A stretch of 64,000 bases of DNA from Straminergon stramineum (lineage: Eukaryota > Streptophyta > Bryopsida > Hypnales > Calliergonaceae). The notes under the pieces were generated by a model. It was not told the DNA's origin and did not search any database. It saw only the letters and a program-made list of their open reading frames with translations. The translations under genes and the position numbers were made by a program. Location of the stretch: contig OY987270.1 of assembly GCA_963920665.1 (NCBI GenBank), positions 17,324,019-17,388,018 on the forward strand. Reading direction: 5' to 3'. Shown here one piece after another: positions 36,326 through 47,458 of the stretch; within the stretch, counting starts at the first letter, position 1; each line of letters opens with the position of its first letter.

Positions 36326-38647
36326 ATGGAAGAGCAAGTTGCAAGCCTAGAGCAATACTTTTGATGGTGCGAAGTCCAAAATCTTGCAAAAAACACTGCA
36401 GAGGATATGATGCTTAGTGACGGAGAATTCTAGGAGTTCAAGGACATGGACAAAGTTGAGAGCTAGAGTTTCGAGATCATCCCATTTGTGAATGACATGT
36501 CCTTCTCCTACAAGTTCAAGAACTCCACAGTTTATATTCAACTTTCTTTCAAGAAGAAAGTTAAGGACGTTGAAGCAGACGCTCATCCAATGATCAAGAT
36601 CAAGTGCATGACAGTGGTTCCAGAGATTTCAAGGGAGAACCAATATCACTTTATGATCGTTTTGGATTCTGTGCTCATTCCTTTCAATTTAATTCCCTTC
36701 CTCAGAAGTCTAGAGACTTCTATTTTTGTGGATGAGGTAAAAGAGCTTGAGAAGAAATTAGACAACAACGAGTGGCATAATAAGGATGGCACACCAATTA
36801 ATTGGAGGCACCTAGTTGCGAAGCTTCGATTCATGTTTAGTGATCCGAGTACACTCAAAGGGAAGCTTGAGTTGTGGAATGAGTTGAAGAAAGCTTGCTC
36901 TGTCTTCATGAACACAGGTACCCTTGGTGGGAGTGAGAGCTCAAAACGTAACTCAGTGATTGAATCTGGGTCAGGTAGAGGGAAAAGAGCCAATCAAAAG
37001 CAAGTCAAAACCCCCATCTCTAAAAGCAAGGAAGGAAGTCTGGCAGATCCGCATCAAATTGAATTACGCCAACAAAATCAACGGAGGTGTCGGAAGTTGC
37101 TGAGGGAAGTTATGTGGACGAATTGTAGAACATGCCTCACTCTTGAAAGACAGAGAAAAAACTAGACTTCAAGTCAGTTAGTGAGGTTTACCAAAGATTT
37201 TGGACTACATGCGAAGACGCTTACGTATTTCCGGTTGGTCAAAAGCATGAGATTGACATCTCCAAACTTATTGCTGCACCGTCAACATTCAACATATGGT
37301 CAAAAGAGAATCAAATTGTTGATGACATGGTGACCTAGCTTTTGAATATTTTGGACAAGACTAAGAAGCAAACGCTTTGTGTTATGCCTGTGGGTCACAT
37401 GGAGAAGCCCACTACATGGGAGGCCATCAAGCAGGGCCAATTCACTAGAAGAAAACAAGGGGTTTTGCAACTACTATTTGCAACTAGTTTTGTAGTTGCA
37501 TGAGACGTTTGCAACTAGGTGACAAAAAAGAGCCCACAATTGCAGTGGACAAGTCGCACTAGTTGCAAAGTAGTTGGAAAAATTTCCAAGGTTGTTTCTC
37601 ATCCAACAGCCTACTTGAAAGTTCATCGATGAACTCTTCTGACGTGGTTGTTGATGTGGAAGTTATTTGTATGCGACTGGTTTGCGACTGGTGTGTAACT
37701 GGCGTGCAACTAGTTTGCGACTGGTGTGCAACTAGTTTCCAACTGACATACAACTTGTTTGTAATTCATAGATATGTAGATTTGGAATTTCATATCTATC
37801 TTTTTTTTAGATTGCCAAATCCAAAAATTTCTTAAAACTTTAAATATTTCTAGATTTTGTAGATTATAGAAATCTACAAATTGTAGAAATCTATAAGTTG
37901 TAGAAATCTACAACATGTAGAAATATTAGAATTTCGTAATCAAAATTCATTACACAAGATTGCTATAACTTACAATTCTTATATGTCTAACTTAATTGTA
38001 TTCTTGACAATTGATATGGGACAATTAATAAAATACTTAATAGTGGTTGCATTTTAGTTGTTTTGTAGTTGCAAGCTACGTGGTTTCTAGTTGCATGCCA
38101 AATGTATTGTAGATGAAGTCTAGTCATTTTTTAGACAAACTCTAGTCGAATTGTAGTTGCAGTCTAGTTTCACTCTAGTTGCACTGGAGTTGGTTTCTAA
38201 TTGGAATGCTATCAAATTTAGATTATAAGCAATTGTAGATAGACACATTGGACTCTATAGAATGTAAAATTGTCCACATTGACAATTTTGATGAATATTG
38301 GATGTATAATACCTCACATCAACTCTTTTGTTACATTCTTGTAACCATAACTACATTGTGCCACTACTTTGTGACTATTTTGCAACTATAGTCTCACTAT
38401 ATCAAAGTTGGTGCAAATATAGAAGATTGTAGTTGCAGGGCGGTTGCATAGGACCGTAGTTGCATTTCAATTGGTTGTAGCGGACGTATTGTTCTTCTGG
38501 TGGTTCTACATTATCAATGGCCAGCATAGCATGGAAGCCAGTAAGTGGATATTGGACGACGCTAACGGTATTAATGAAGAAACGAAGAAACATTTCCATA
38601 AGTGGGACTATTTTGTTGTATGGTTGGCCGACGATGAGAAATTATGA
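36326..38647 (+). pseudogene. Unknown plant protein gene, decayed and split by a CACTA insertion
   Basis: From an ATG at 36,326 (MEEQVASLEQ), coding-like sequence runs with early stops, then an open stretch at 36,488-37,165 (KKKVKDVEADAHPMIKIK, RHLVAKLRFMF), a frame change near 37,020-37,160, and KLDFKSVSEVYQRFW onward with a TAG at 37,336. It stops at GQF, where a 1,060-base element begins at 37,443. Beyond the element it resumes as YIINGQHSMEASKWILDD and ends WLADDEKL at 38,647. Removing the element and one target copy restores QGQFYIINGQHS in frame, so both parts are one gene. I do not recognise the family. INGQHSxEAS recalls the DGQHR-type motif of DndB/ParB-like proteins, but that is only a resemblance. 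Confidence 0.65.
37440..38505. mobile_element. Non-autonomous CACTA element with TAGTTGCA subterminal repeats
   Basis: The element at 37,443-38,502 begins CACTAGAAGAAAACAAGG and ends in the inverse of CACCAGAAGAACAA. Flanks are ATT and GTT, a 3-base target duplication with one change. More than a dozen copies of TAGTTGCA or its complement TGCAACTA crowd both ends in both orientations, as CACTA transposase-binding sites do. The middle is AT-rich and non-coding. It interrupts the unknown gene at 36,326-38,647. Confidence 0.82.
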
Positions 38648-38727
38648 AATATATCTACCTATTATAATTGCACAAACCTTGTTGAGTAAAAACTGAGTTC
38701 CCTAAAATCAATTTAGGGTTGCATTAT

Positions 38728-39226
38728 ATGGGGAGTCAAGGCCATTTTATTGCTAAAGATTATCAAAATCGTTGCTTTTCATTGGTCCAAAATTCATAAA
38801 AACATCCCAAGGGCCTTTACACAAGAAATGAAGGTCAAAATTTTGAAAAACATTTTAATGTTTAAAAGACAAGGTCTGATATGGTGTGAGCTCCAAAAAA
38901 ATGAATCCACTAAGAATGGAAGGCCAATTCTTGGCCTTGGTACCGTTCTCATTTCACCATTTAAAAGTTTTTTCAACGAAACATGTTTCTTTTTAATTAA
39001 TCAACACCCTAGGATGGCCTTGAAATTTAAACGGCCAAAAATGAGTGAGAAAAATGAGCTGAAATTCTGAAAACTCCATGCATATTACCCTACAAAGTAG
39101 CTTCAAACCTTTACATATGGGAGAAATGACTCCAACTATAGTATTATTATAATGAGTGTTTCAAGCCGTTTGGGCTGAAATTTGAGCTAAAGCGGCTTGA
39201 AGTTTTCATGGCCTTTGACTCCCCAT
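38728..39226. mobile_element. MITE-like element with ATGGGGAGTCAA ends, copy 1
   Basis: ATGGGGAGTCAAGGCCATTT at the left is mirrored by AAAGGCC-type ATGGCCTTTGACTCCCCAT at the right, about 499 bases apart. Inside, AAGCCGTTTGGGC and AAGCGGCTTGAAG pair as a hairpin. The target duplication is unclear. Confidence 0.55.
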
Positions 39227-40478
39227 CTAAAGCAACTCTTTAAGACTTTTGAAACCAAATTAGGAGTCAAAATCCAAAATCATTTAAATGCCAATTTCTG
39301 TATTTTAACTGGGAGGAAAAGAGTAGATGGGCTGATTCGCCCTGCCGCTTGTATAGCAGCAGACAGTCATAATACAAAAACCGTTCCATCCTTCAAAGGC
39401 ACACAACTACCAGAATAGGCAAAAGTAGAGGACAAAAGAAACAAGAAACAAAAGGCCCTTTTCTTCTTCATGGTATTCAATACATCATACAAGAAGAATA
39501 AGAGAAAGGTGGTTCAAATTCAGTCGAAACTGTGATTTTATGCTGGAATATACAGGGTAATTTCTCAGTCCATCTCTTTCAAGTTTCCATCACAGAAAAT
39601 GGGGGTAGAGTCAGCAGAAGAAGCAGTTATGCAAATCTCTCTATCTCCTTCAAACCATAAGCCCATATAATAGATTCAACACTCATTAGTCAAATTAAAC
39701 ATATTTTTGCCCAAAAAAACCCCAATTAGGTCAATGCTAATTTCTATGATTATTTTTTAATAATTTTTTTTTACCACATGAACAAAAGATATAATTGACA
39801 TTATTTTATGTAGAATCTACTATAATCTAACTCCCTTATTATGACCAACTAAACTCCCATCATAGTGGGCATATTAAGAAGGTGTCATTGTAAAAATTAA
39901 TTGCATCTGTCACATTAAAAAGGTAACCCTAGATTTGCCTTAGATTCTCCAGATTCTTGCATCTCTCAATGTACTCAAGTCATATTAGCAAGAGTAATTA
40001 TTGCAATAAAGGACAAGTTTCTCATTGGGGACATCCGTTCCCAAGAATCTTGTCGTAATAGGAGAAATATCATATTAAAGGGTGTCATATAAAAGAGGTT
40101 AGACTGTATCAAGCCATGGTAACAAAGTATCCAAGCTATGTTCAATACACTAGATAATAATGAGAAGGAGAATGACATCCATGAACATGTGCAAGAAGAT
40201 GGAAAGTTGGAGTGAACATGTTTTTGTGTTTTTTTATTTAATTTAAATTTACTTATTTATTTATTTTGATACACCATGTTTTGTATTTAGTGGTCAACTT
40301 TCTACACTAACTTTATAACATCATATATAAATGTTATAATGAATGCGAAAATTTGTGAATATTCCTATGAATATTTGTATATTCCTAAGAATATATATGA
40401 ATATTCATTCGGATATTAATATATTAATCATAATACAAATATGTTCATAGGATAATATTATATTCATAGTATATCTTT

Positions 40479-41654
40479 CTATTTATATGAGGTGTCTTGA
40501 AAATATACCAAAACACTCTCCAAACTATTACAAAGAGTTGTAAGAGCTTGCCACCTAGATAACCACCGGAATTTATGAAATCTTTTTAGGAATTTTTGAG
40601 AGTCAAATATTTCTTTTTGCAAAGTTTGCAAAGAGGACTTCCTCTTTGCAAACTTCTTGAAATGTGAAGCTATGGAATTAATAAGCTTATCTATTTCATT
40701 AGATAATGATGAACAACCAAGTCCTTTAGCTACCTCTAAAGAAGCCAAATTTGTTCTATGAGCAATGCAATGTACAACAAGAAGATGGGGATTTACTTTG
40801 TTTTTAAGCTGGATTGCAACTTTAGCTTTAGATCTCACCATTACAGATGCTCTATTTGAGCCGAAACCTAAGAATTTGTTGAAGTCCAATCCCAAATCCT
40901 TCAAAGTGGATATTAAAGCATCATATATGAAAGTAGAATCTTTTTTTCCACATACACATTCTATCAACCCTAAAAACACACATGCAGGCATTCTCCCTTC
41001 TATAAAAGTAGCAAAAACAACCATGTAGCCCTAAACGAAAATATCTATAGACTCATCTATCATAATGCCAAAGTATTTCGAGTCTTTAACTCTATCAATT
41101 AGTTTTTTTAATCACATTTGATATTAATAAAAATGAGTTCAAAGCATGATTTTTCATCATGATACATATAATTCTTTAGTGATGCATGCATTCAAGGAGA
41201 CAAGCAATTTACACAATCCAACGAACTTAGAAAAAGACAATATTTTTTTACCAATGTAGTAAGATGCTTTGAAGAGGGCTAAAATAGCTTTGGCACATGT
41301 CTTACTAGATTCCATGATGATTTTCTCCATGATTTTTTGACCTAAGTGGTTAATCCATATTAACCTTCTATGTTCATCAAATTTAGTGTGATCTTAGAAG
41401 GCTGAGACTTTGATGTTTACTGAGCCTTGTTTTGCAAAAACAAATTTACCACCCTTTTCTTTACATGTTTTACAAAAAAACTTCCCTAGTGTGGAATTGA
41501 ATTCAATCCAATCAAATTGTGTGTACCATGCATCTTTCCATGATTTTGATGCTAATTCAATGGGATTTAAAGTTGTGTTATTGTTGGATGAAGCAGTACC
41601 TTGTGATGTTTTCACTAAGGTTAAATCATTATTTCTTTCATTAGATAGCAACAT
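40479..41654 (-). pseudogene. hAT-superfamily (ZNF862/KIAA1586-like) transposase, dead, copy 1
   Basis: Read right to left: an N-terminal TTF-type zinc finger (WYTQFDWIEFN, FFCKTCKEKGGKFVFA) at about 41,540-41,400, then a stop after NIKVSAF. A segment follows with SKYFGIMIDESIDI near 41,060, a TAG after DIFV, then VVFATFIEGRMPACVFLGLIE, GFGSNRASVMV, LVVHCIAHRTNLA and FRWLSRWQAL. hAT-like proteins of this type normally read SDGASVM; the change to SNR looks like two G-to-A transitions and removes a presumed catalytic Asp. Additional stops lie between 41,100 and 41,390. The C-terminal dimerisation region is absent here. Confidence 0.8.
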
Positions 41655-42046
41655 GTTTCTAATGCTCCTTTAACGCTTAGCCATGATTTGGTTATAAGTT
41701 GTCTCTAAACCAAATAAAATTGTTCAATAAAAAAATTTTAAACCACAAAAGAAAGTAAGAAACCCTAAATACAAATATTTCACCAACAATGCAAATAAGA
41801 AAGAAGGTAAGGAGAAGATCCCTGAAAATGTATAGAAGTTGCTCTCCAGCCACTACTTCAAGAAAGAAACAATTGTGGAAGCATATCTTCAAATTGAACT
41901 TGAAAAATATTCACTCATTAAGTTATGAGTGAAGTTCCTCCAACATTCACCAATTTGCATTGTCAACGTTAGATGAGTTGACAATTGAGGAAGGTGGCAA
42001 GGAAGCTTTTCAACTTCTTGTGACTTACAAAATGTCCAGAAGGGGA

Positions 42047-42753
42047 TCAAAATTCACTTTCCAAGTCGCTTACCTCATCCACGGGATTTTGAAAAGCAGC
42101 TTTCGGGGAGGGACTCAGTTGAGATCCGGCCCAAGCCCCCAGAGACCCTCCAATATCCGGTTTCACTTGCTGTCACAGAGTAGATTCCCGTCCTACTTCC
42201 AAAAACTAGAAATAATTTTTCCACCGACTTTCTGACTGATCAGTTCATATCTGTTGTTTCTCATATGCATTCGGATTTGCTGCCTAGTGGTTTGAAAGTC
42301 AACCAGCCGAGTTGTCAACCCAACCGGCTCATCTTGTATTGGCTGCCATTTTTTCCCGGACATTGACTGGGACGAGCTAGAAGTCCGACAGTCCGAGATG
42401 GTCAAGTTTGGTTGTAGGAACACGGTTATAAGCATGACATCAGCCAGCCGGGAAAAGGACATAGACATTGTGTCATGGATGATTACAGGCAACCCCAATG
42501 AATCCACACTCCCCCGATCAGGTGGAAGTTATCTACTTCGTACTTCGTGTTTGGCGCTGTTGCACACGATTGGCAGAGGTGAAAAGGACGAAAAACAACT
42601 GAACTTGCAAGCGACGTACTGTATGTGGGCGCATCTGTCAAGTCCTTGGAGGATAAACAAAGACTTTCATGCCGCAGTCAGAAAATTCAAATCCAAACGG
42701 CGCGTTTTACTAGCCAAGATGCAAGCTGGGAAGAGACCGTTGTCCCCGGAAAG
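42047..42753 (+). promoter_or_regulatory. GC-richer upstream region of the KP4-like gene
   Basis: Composition changes from AT-rich to balanced at about 42,060, at or near the edge of the duplicated block. No coding recognised. Several TTGAC/GTCAA cores (42,296, 42,314, 42,363) could be W-box-like sites, but such short motifs are weak evidence. Confidence 0.35.
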
Positions 42754-42887
42754 TATAAATTGAAGCCTTCTGTCGCATATTTTCATCGTTGAAGGCGACC
42801 ATCCAGCAATCTTTCGCTTCAATTCTAGCATTGAGCATATCTTCTCATTCCTCAGCTGCTTCTGGTCTGCACGTACTTCGCTTCTAA
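42754..42887 (+). promoter_or_regulatory. TATA box and 5' leader of the KP4-like gene
   Basis: TATAAAT at 42,754-42,760 lies about 130 bases before the start codon, which would place transcription start near 42,785-42,790 and give a leader of about 100 bases. Confidence 0.55.
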
Positions 42888-43280
42888 ATGGCCAGCATGG
42901 AACGTAAAGCGTTCGCCCTTCTGCTGTGCGTCTTGCTGCTGAGCGCTGCAGGAAACACGAGCGCCTTGGGGATAAATTGCAGGGGTAGTAGCAACTGCGG
43001 TTTCCAGAGCAGCCACACCCTGTCTCAGATCAACACCCAAGTACAAGCCATTCCCGACGGCAACATCTTCAGCAACGGCGTGCACATTACTTGCGTCGGC
43101 AATATCTGTGCCTTCTTGCAAAACGTCGCTTCACCGGGCACCAAAACTGCAGCGCAGATCAAGGGCTTTGTTACCGATCTGCTGAACCACGGTTGCACCG
43201 TCTGTGGCAGCGACCCCACTGAACCCGGCAACAACGTAAATAATGGAGAGCTCACCGTCAACTTTGTCTCCACCCCGTGA
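42888..43280 (+). CDS. Secreted KP4-like killer-toxin family protein
   Basis: An uninterrupted 130-residue frame without introns. Residues 1-26 form a signal peptide (basic KR near 6-7, hydrophobic core 8-18, small residues before about A26). The mature part opens with GINCRGSSNCG and has GCTVCGSDP near 102-110 and a terminal ELTVNF, which match the KP4 family, small secreted alpha/beta proteins first known from a virus of the smut fungus Ustilago and known to block calcium channels. Homologues occur in ascomycetes and in mosses, where transfer from fungi has been proposed. The mature protein has six cysteines (31, 37, 69, 74, 103, 106), fewer than the ten of the viral protein, so at most three disulphides. 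Codon use is GC-richer than its surroundings. An ATG three codons downstream is an alternative start. Probably a functional plant gene; activity cannot be read from sequence. Confidence 0.88.
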   Translation: MASMERKAFALLLCVLLLSAAGNTSALGINCRGSSNCGFQSSHTLSQINTQVQAIPDGNIFSNGVHITCVGNICAFLQNVASPGTKTAAQIKGFVTDLLNHGCTVCGSDPTEPGNNVNNGELTVNFVSTP

Positions 43281-43611
43281 AGTGCTTCTCGGGATCGGAA
43301 GGTGGACTTTCTATGTCAGTATAAGTCAAGAAGACATTGAATTCCTTTTCCGCAGCTGTCCGTGAACATGAGGGGTTGTTCGATCCAAAGAAATGTCCTT
43401 GTCGGCTTCAGTAGCTAGGTTTTTAGTACCAAGGCATGGCCCTTAAGCTGTTGCATATATGTGTGGATCTATCGATCTTGTTCAGCGCCATTACATTTGC
43501 TCGATGTCATGGCTCCTGAGAGAGAATCCAAGCTACCAAAGTCACGACCTACTGATCGCGGTCGTGATGAGGACGCATTGTAATTTACAGTCATGTGTTT
43601 TCTATGTTGGC

Positions 43612-43617
43612 AATAAA
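43612..43617 (+). promoter_or_regulatory. Candidate polyadenylation signal AATAAA
   Basis: AATAAA 332 bases after the KP4-like stop codon, in a suitable position for its 3' end. Confidence 0.4.
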
Positions 43618-45344
43618 GATATCCACATTATCATATTTTACCGGCAGTTTCTGTGTGTCAATGCCTGAGATGTCACATACTGAGGATGGAATTCAACTTC
43701 CTGCAAGGTTTGAGACCCTTGTCATGGCCCGTAGAGTTTACGTCGGGTTAGCGTGTATAGTTGGGCCAGACTCAGTTAGTGGTGGGCTGTGGGGCCTGTA
43801 GAGTCTACTTTATCTCACATGTATCAGGAGCTTCAGTGGTAGGGCCGACGACTACTGTAGTGATATGGGTATAGCAGGGCAGTTGGGGCAAGAGAAACTT
43901 TAGTTCCTCAAGTTGAGCCTCCTAAGCTAGGGACGTGTTGGAGGACCTTGTAGAGTATATGGGGTATCAGCACGAGTTTCCTGTGGCTATGACCCGGATT
44001 TCTCGGTGCGGAGTGGGCTTGGCTCGACTGATGTATAGTGTTTGCCGAGTGATTTTGGTGTTTTATGATAGTATATCTTTTACCGGACCCAACTCATGAT
44101 CACTTCAGGAACTGATGCGTTAGATTGATGGTATCTTTGGTTGACAATGACGGCGTCGTCTGGAGTTGTCGGCGTAGTCCGGAGAGTGGTCTCTCAGATC
44201 TTGTGAGAGTAGTCCCTGAGGATTTTTCAAGCATAGTATAGCCTAAGAGCATCGCCACCGTAGGAACGTGACCAACAACGTCAAAGCCTCTTCCTCGGGT
44301 GCAGTCGCGAGGTAGGTGCCGTTCCAGGAGACCGTTCTCAAAGTGACGTTCTGCTCTTGTTGCCGTTCTCATCTCCCCTTCTTGCGGAAGTGCCTGTTCT
44401 CGTGACTTGATTTGAACGAATTTGTAAATATTTAGCATTTGGAAGCTACCTTCTTGTGTAACATTTTGGCTGTTCACAATTGCTATTCCAAGGTGCAGAA
44501 TTTCCACTACGAGATGGAGCATTATGTAGCAGCTGTATTGTTAGTACAATTGTTAAATATGACCGTATTTAAACTGTGTTTTCCAGCTTCTATGGTTTGT
44601 GGGGGACAAGTTTGTTTGAGCTCCACATTGGGGTTTGTCTCGACAAGTGATACTCTTTCAAGCAACTAAAGACTTGAAACAGGACATTGTTCGGCTGTTT
44701 GGAAACAACTCAACGCCCTATTTATCAATTAGAACGGTTGTTTTCAAACTTGCCAATTGTAAATTCTGCAAACTTGTTGAATTTTTCATCTTAATTAAGG
44801 GAGCACTACCGATTTTAATGAAAGAAAAACAAAGAATCAATAGGTGCATTCTTTGTTTTTAGAGTTAATAGATGAAGTCATCCATCAAGGTTAATGTCTA
44901 TTAATAAGTTCTTTTTAGAAATATTAGACATTTTTGCTTATATTTTCATATAAATATAATACTTAGTTCAATTGCATCAAACATAATATAAAAAAGGTTG
45001 TCTTTTAAACATTCAAGTATTACCTTGGATGAATGAGAAGTTGTTTGACCAAAATAGTGCCTGAAAGCACTTTGTTCATCATCCAGATTTTGCACTTTGG
45101 AATGTTTATTTGCTTAGTCGTTGAATGCTAAGATTGAAAGTAGGAATTCATATTGAAAGCCATTGGTAGAGTGAACATCAAAAAATTTATAGTTCGAAAT
45201 GAAAAATGAGGTTTAAATCTTTAAAGACTTGAATACATTTTGGGGCAAAAGTGGTTAGTAGCTCCTATCTTTTTAGTTCATTGACTAATAGTTTTCTTAA
45301 TAGAAATTCTTTTGAAATTCAACTACAAAAAATTGCACTACAAT
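43618..45344. other. Intergenic DNA, no gene seen
   Basis: 43.7-44.4 kb keeps the higher GC of the KP4-like locus; after 44.5 kb it is AT-rich. No conserved coding found. Confidence 0.5.
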
Positions 45345-45580
45345 ACTATGATGGAGTTTGTGAAAAAAATTTAGAAGCTATAGATTGCAAGAATATAGAC
45401 TTTTAAATTAGAAGCAAAATATTCTTTGATTAGTCTTATCCTATTCATTTAAGTAACTTTGACTATGATGGAGTTTGTGAAAAAAATTTAGAAGCTATAG
45501 ATTGCAAGAAAATAGACTCTTAAATTAGAAGCAAAATATTCTTTAATTAGTCTTATCCTATTTATCTACCTAACTTTGAC
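45345..45580. repeat. Recent tandem duplication, period 117
   Basis: ACTATGATGGAGTTTGTG at 45,345 and again at 45,462, followed by nearly identical sequence through GTCTTATCCTAT...TAACTTTGACT, with about five differences per copy. Confidence 0.9.
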
Positions 45581-47458
45581 TGCTCTTAGAGTGAGATTTT
45601 TACTTTACAATTGTATTTTTTTAACAATTTCAACCTAAATCGTAATGGTTACAAATATTCTACAACTCAAATGAAGAAGAGTTTTGTAAAAGTTTTCCCA
45701 AAGCACTAGCTTTGCAAGAATTTTTTTTGCATCACATGATCATACAACTCGTGCAAAAAAATGATGAGCTTCAAAGAAGGTACTTTTTTGCACCTTGTGT
45801 GTCTAAATTTTGAAGATACATCCTACTCAAGATTGACTTCCAAGGAAAGCATGCAAATTTTTGATCGTCCCTTTTAGAGGACAATTATCTTTTAGGGGTA
45901 TTGTAGGTTAATTTATAAATATTTTTAGTTTGTACTATTCTCATCCTAAAACTTTGGAAGTAGTTTAAAATTCCCTCTATTGGTCATTTGGGCACTTAGG
46001 AATTATTTATAATTCTACATGCATAGTAGGCCAAAGAATGATTTACAAATGGTCAAAATGTCTTCTTCATAGTGCAAAATGCATGAATGAAGCTTTGCAT
46101 TGTTAACTGCAATGTTTTTCTCAAATTTCATTGTTTGTAGACTGAAAACTTTATTTTGAAATCTTCTAGGATAATAAGTGTATTTGTATCATTCAATTGA
46201 ACTTAAGTCATTTTACTTATATTGTGATTTTGTTTGGGGTTTTGTTTCAAGTAAAAGATGTTGTACATTGTGTGATTGGATAGTTGTAAGTCCTACTTGT
46301 TTACACTTGTCTAGGTTGGCTCCAATACTAAGGAGTTTTTTTTTTCTAAAATACTTTCACACACACCAAAAAAAAAATACCAAAATAGGTTTATTTCATG
46401 GTTCAAAATGTAGGCAAAAGCATGCTCACTTTGTGGACTTCTATACAACATAGAATTAGCGGTGCTCAAGGAGATCACAATATTAGCACAAGCATATGCT
46501 AACACCTATATTGCATTTTACATAGTCTATAAGCAAAAAACCAAAACTACCAATAAATAAAGACAAAGTATCACAACGACCTAAATTATCCACTATGTAG
46601 AATTTCTCTGGAACCAAGTTGATCCTAGCAATACCACCTTACTTCTAGATTCTATATGAGCTTGACAACACTAAAGCAGAGGGACTTGAGCTCATCTTGT
46701 GTGCATTGATCATTCTCTCCCTATTTCCAACCACCACTCATCTCTTCCATAAGGTTGAGTTAGACTTCAAATAGTACATCGGGGATCAATAGGACTTCCC
46801 TGGAGGTCTACAGCCAAAGATCTTCAAACCGAGAATGGGGTTCTCTACTATTTTCCATGGACAATAGTGAACTCCTCTTTACCTCTTACTTTCAATGATT
46901 GTGCAAGAAGGCTTTAAACATTTGATTTCATGAGAGTCTAATTCTTGTAGGACCGAAACTAATCCTTATAGTGCTTTTATCCTAACACCTAATGAAAATA
47001 CATTCTTGTATACTGGGCCAAACACATAATCCGACACAAATCAAAGCCTTTGCCTTACATGATCCCCAATGGAATAACATTCCAAAAAACTCGAGACACT
47101 AGTGAAGAATAACGAAACTCCTGGAAAAACTCTGAAAGGCCATGCCACTCACCTCTCGAAAAGTCCACAAATCAGCAACGCTACTTTTCACTATACTTTT
47201 CACTGACCTTCTCAAGCATCAGAACCATCAAAACATCTTCTCAAGCATAAAGTTCGACTGGGAGACCCTCCTCGGCAGGTGTGCATCGGCTGTATGTCTT
47301 CACTGGCACCCACACATTAACAGTACTTTGAGACTGAAACTCAATAACAACTTGGTTTGTCCTCCCCTTTACGAGCAACGCAAACACACGACAAAATCTG
47401 CAGGTTTATTCACCAAACCGGATAGGTTCTTGACTAGCTATAGAGCTTCCTTCTCCCT
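45581..47458. other. AT-rich DNA, then possible retroelement flank
   Basis: No gene recognised. From about 46,600 the composition evens out and may be the 3' side of the decayed element whose coding region begins at 47,459, but no terminal repeat pair could be set. Confidence 0.4.

Larger units (their letters stand above)
38677..42046. repeat. Segmental direct duplication, copy 1
   Basis: This block is repeated in direct orientation from 60,613 to the right window edge. Left boundaries are sharp at CCTTGTTGAGTAAAAACTGA. The first 740 bases differ at several per hundred positions, whereas the remaining 2.6 kb is almost identical apart from a 20-base tandem expansion in copy 2 near 62,330. The right boundary cannot be set, because copy 2 runs off the window. 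Confidence 0.95.

Noticed and set aside
40765..41028. Plus-strand open frames inside the hAT copies (also 41,410-41,673 and their partners at 62.7 and 63.4 kb)
   Set aside because: They are antisense shadows of the transposase remains.
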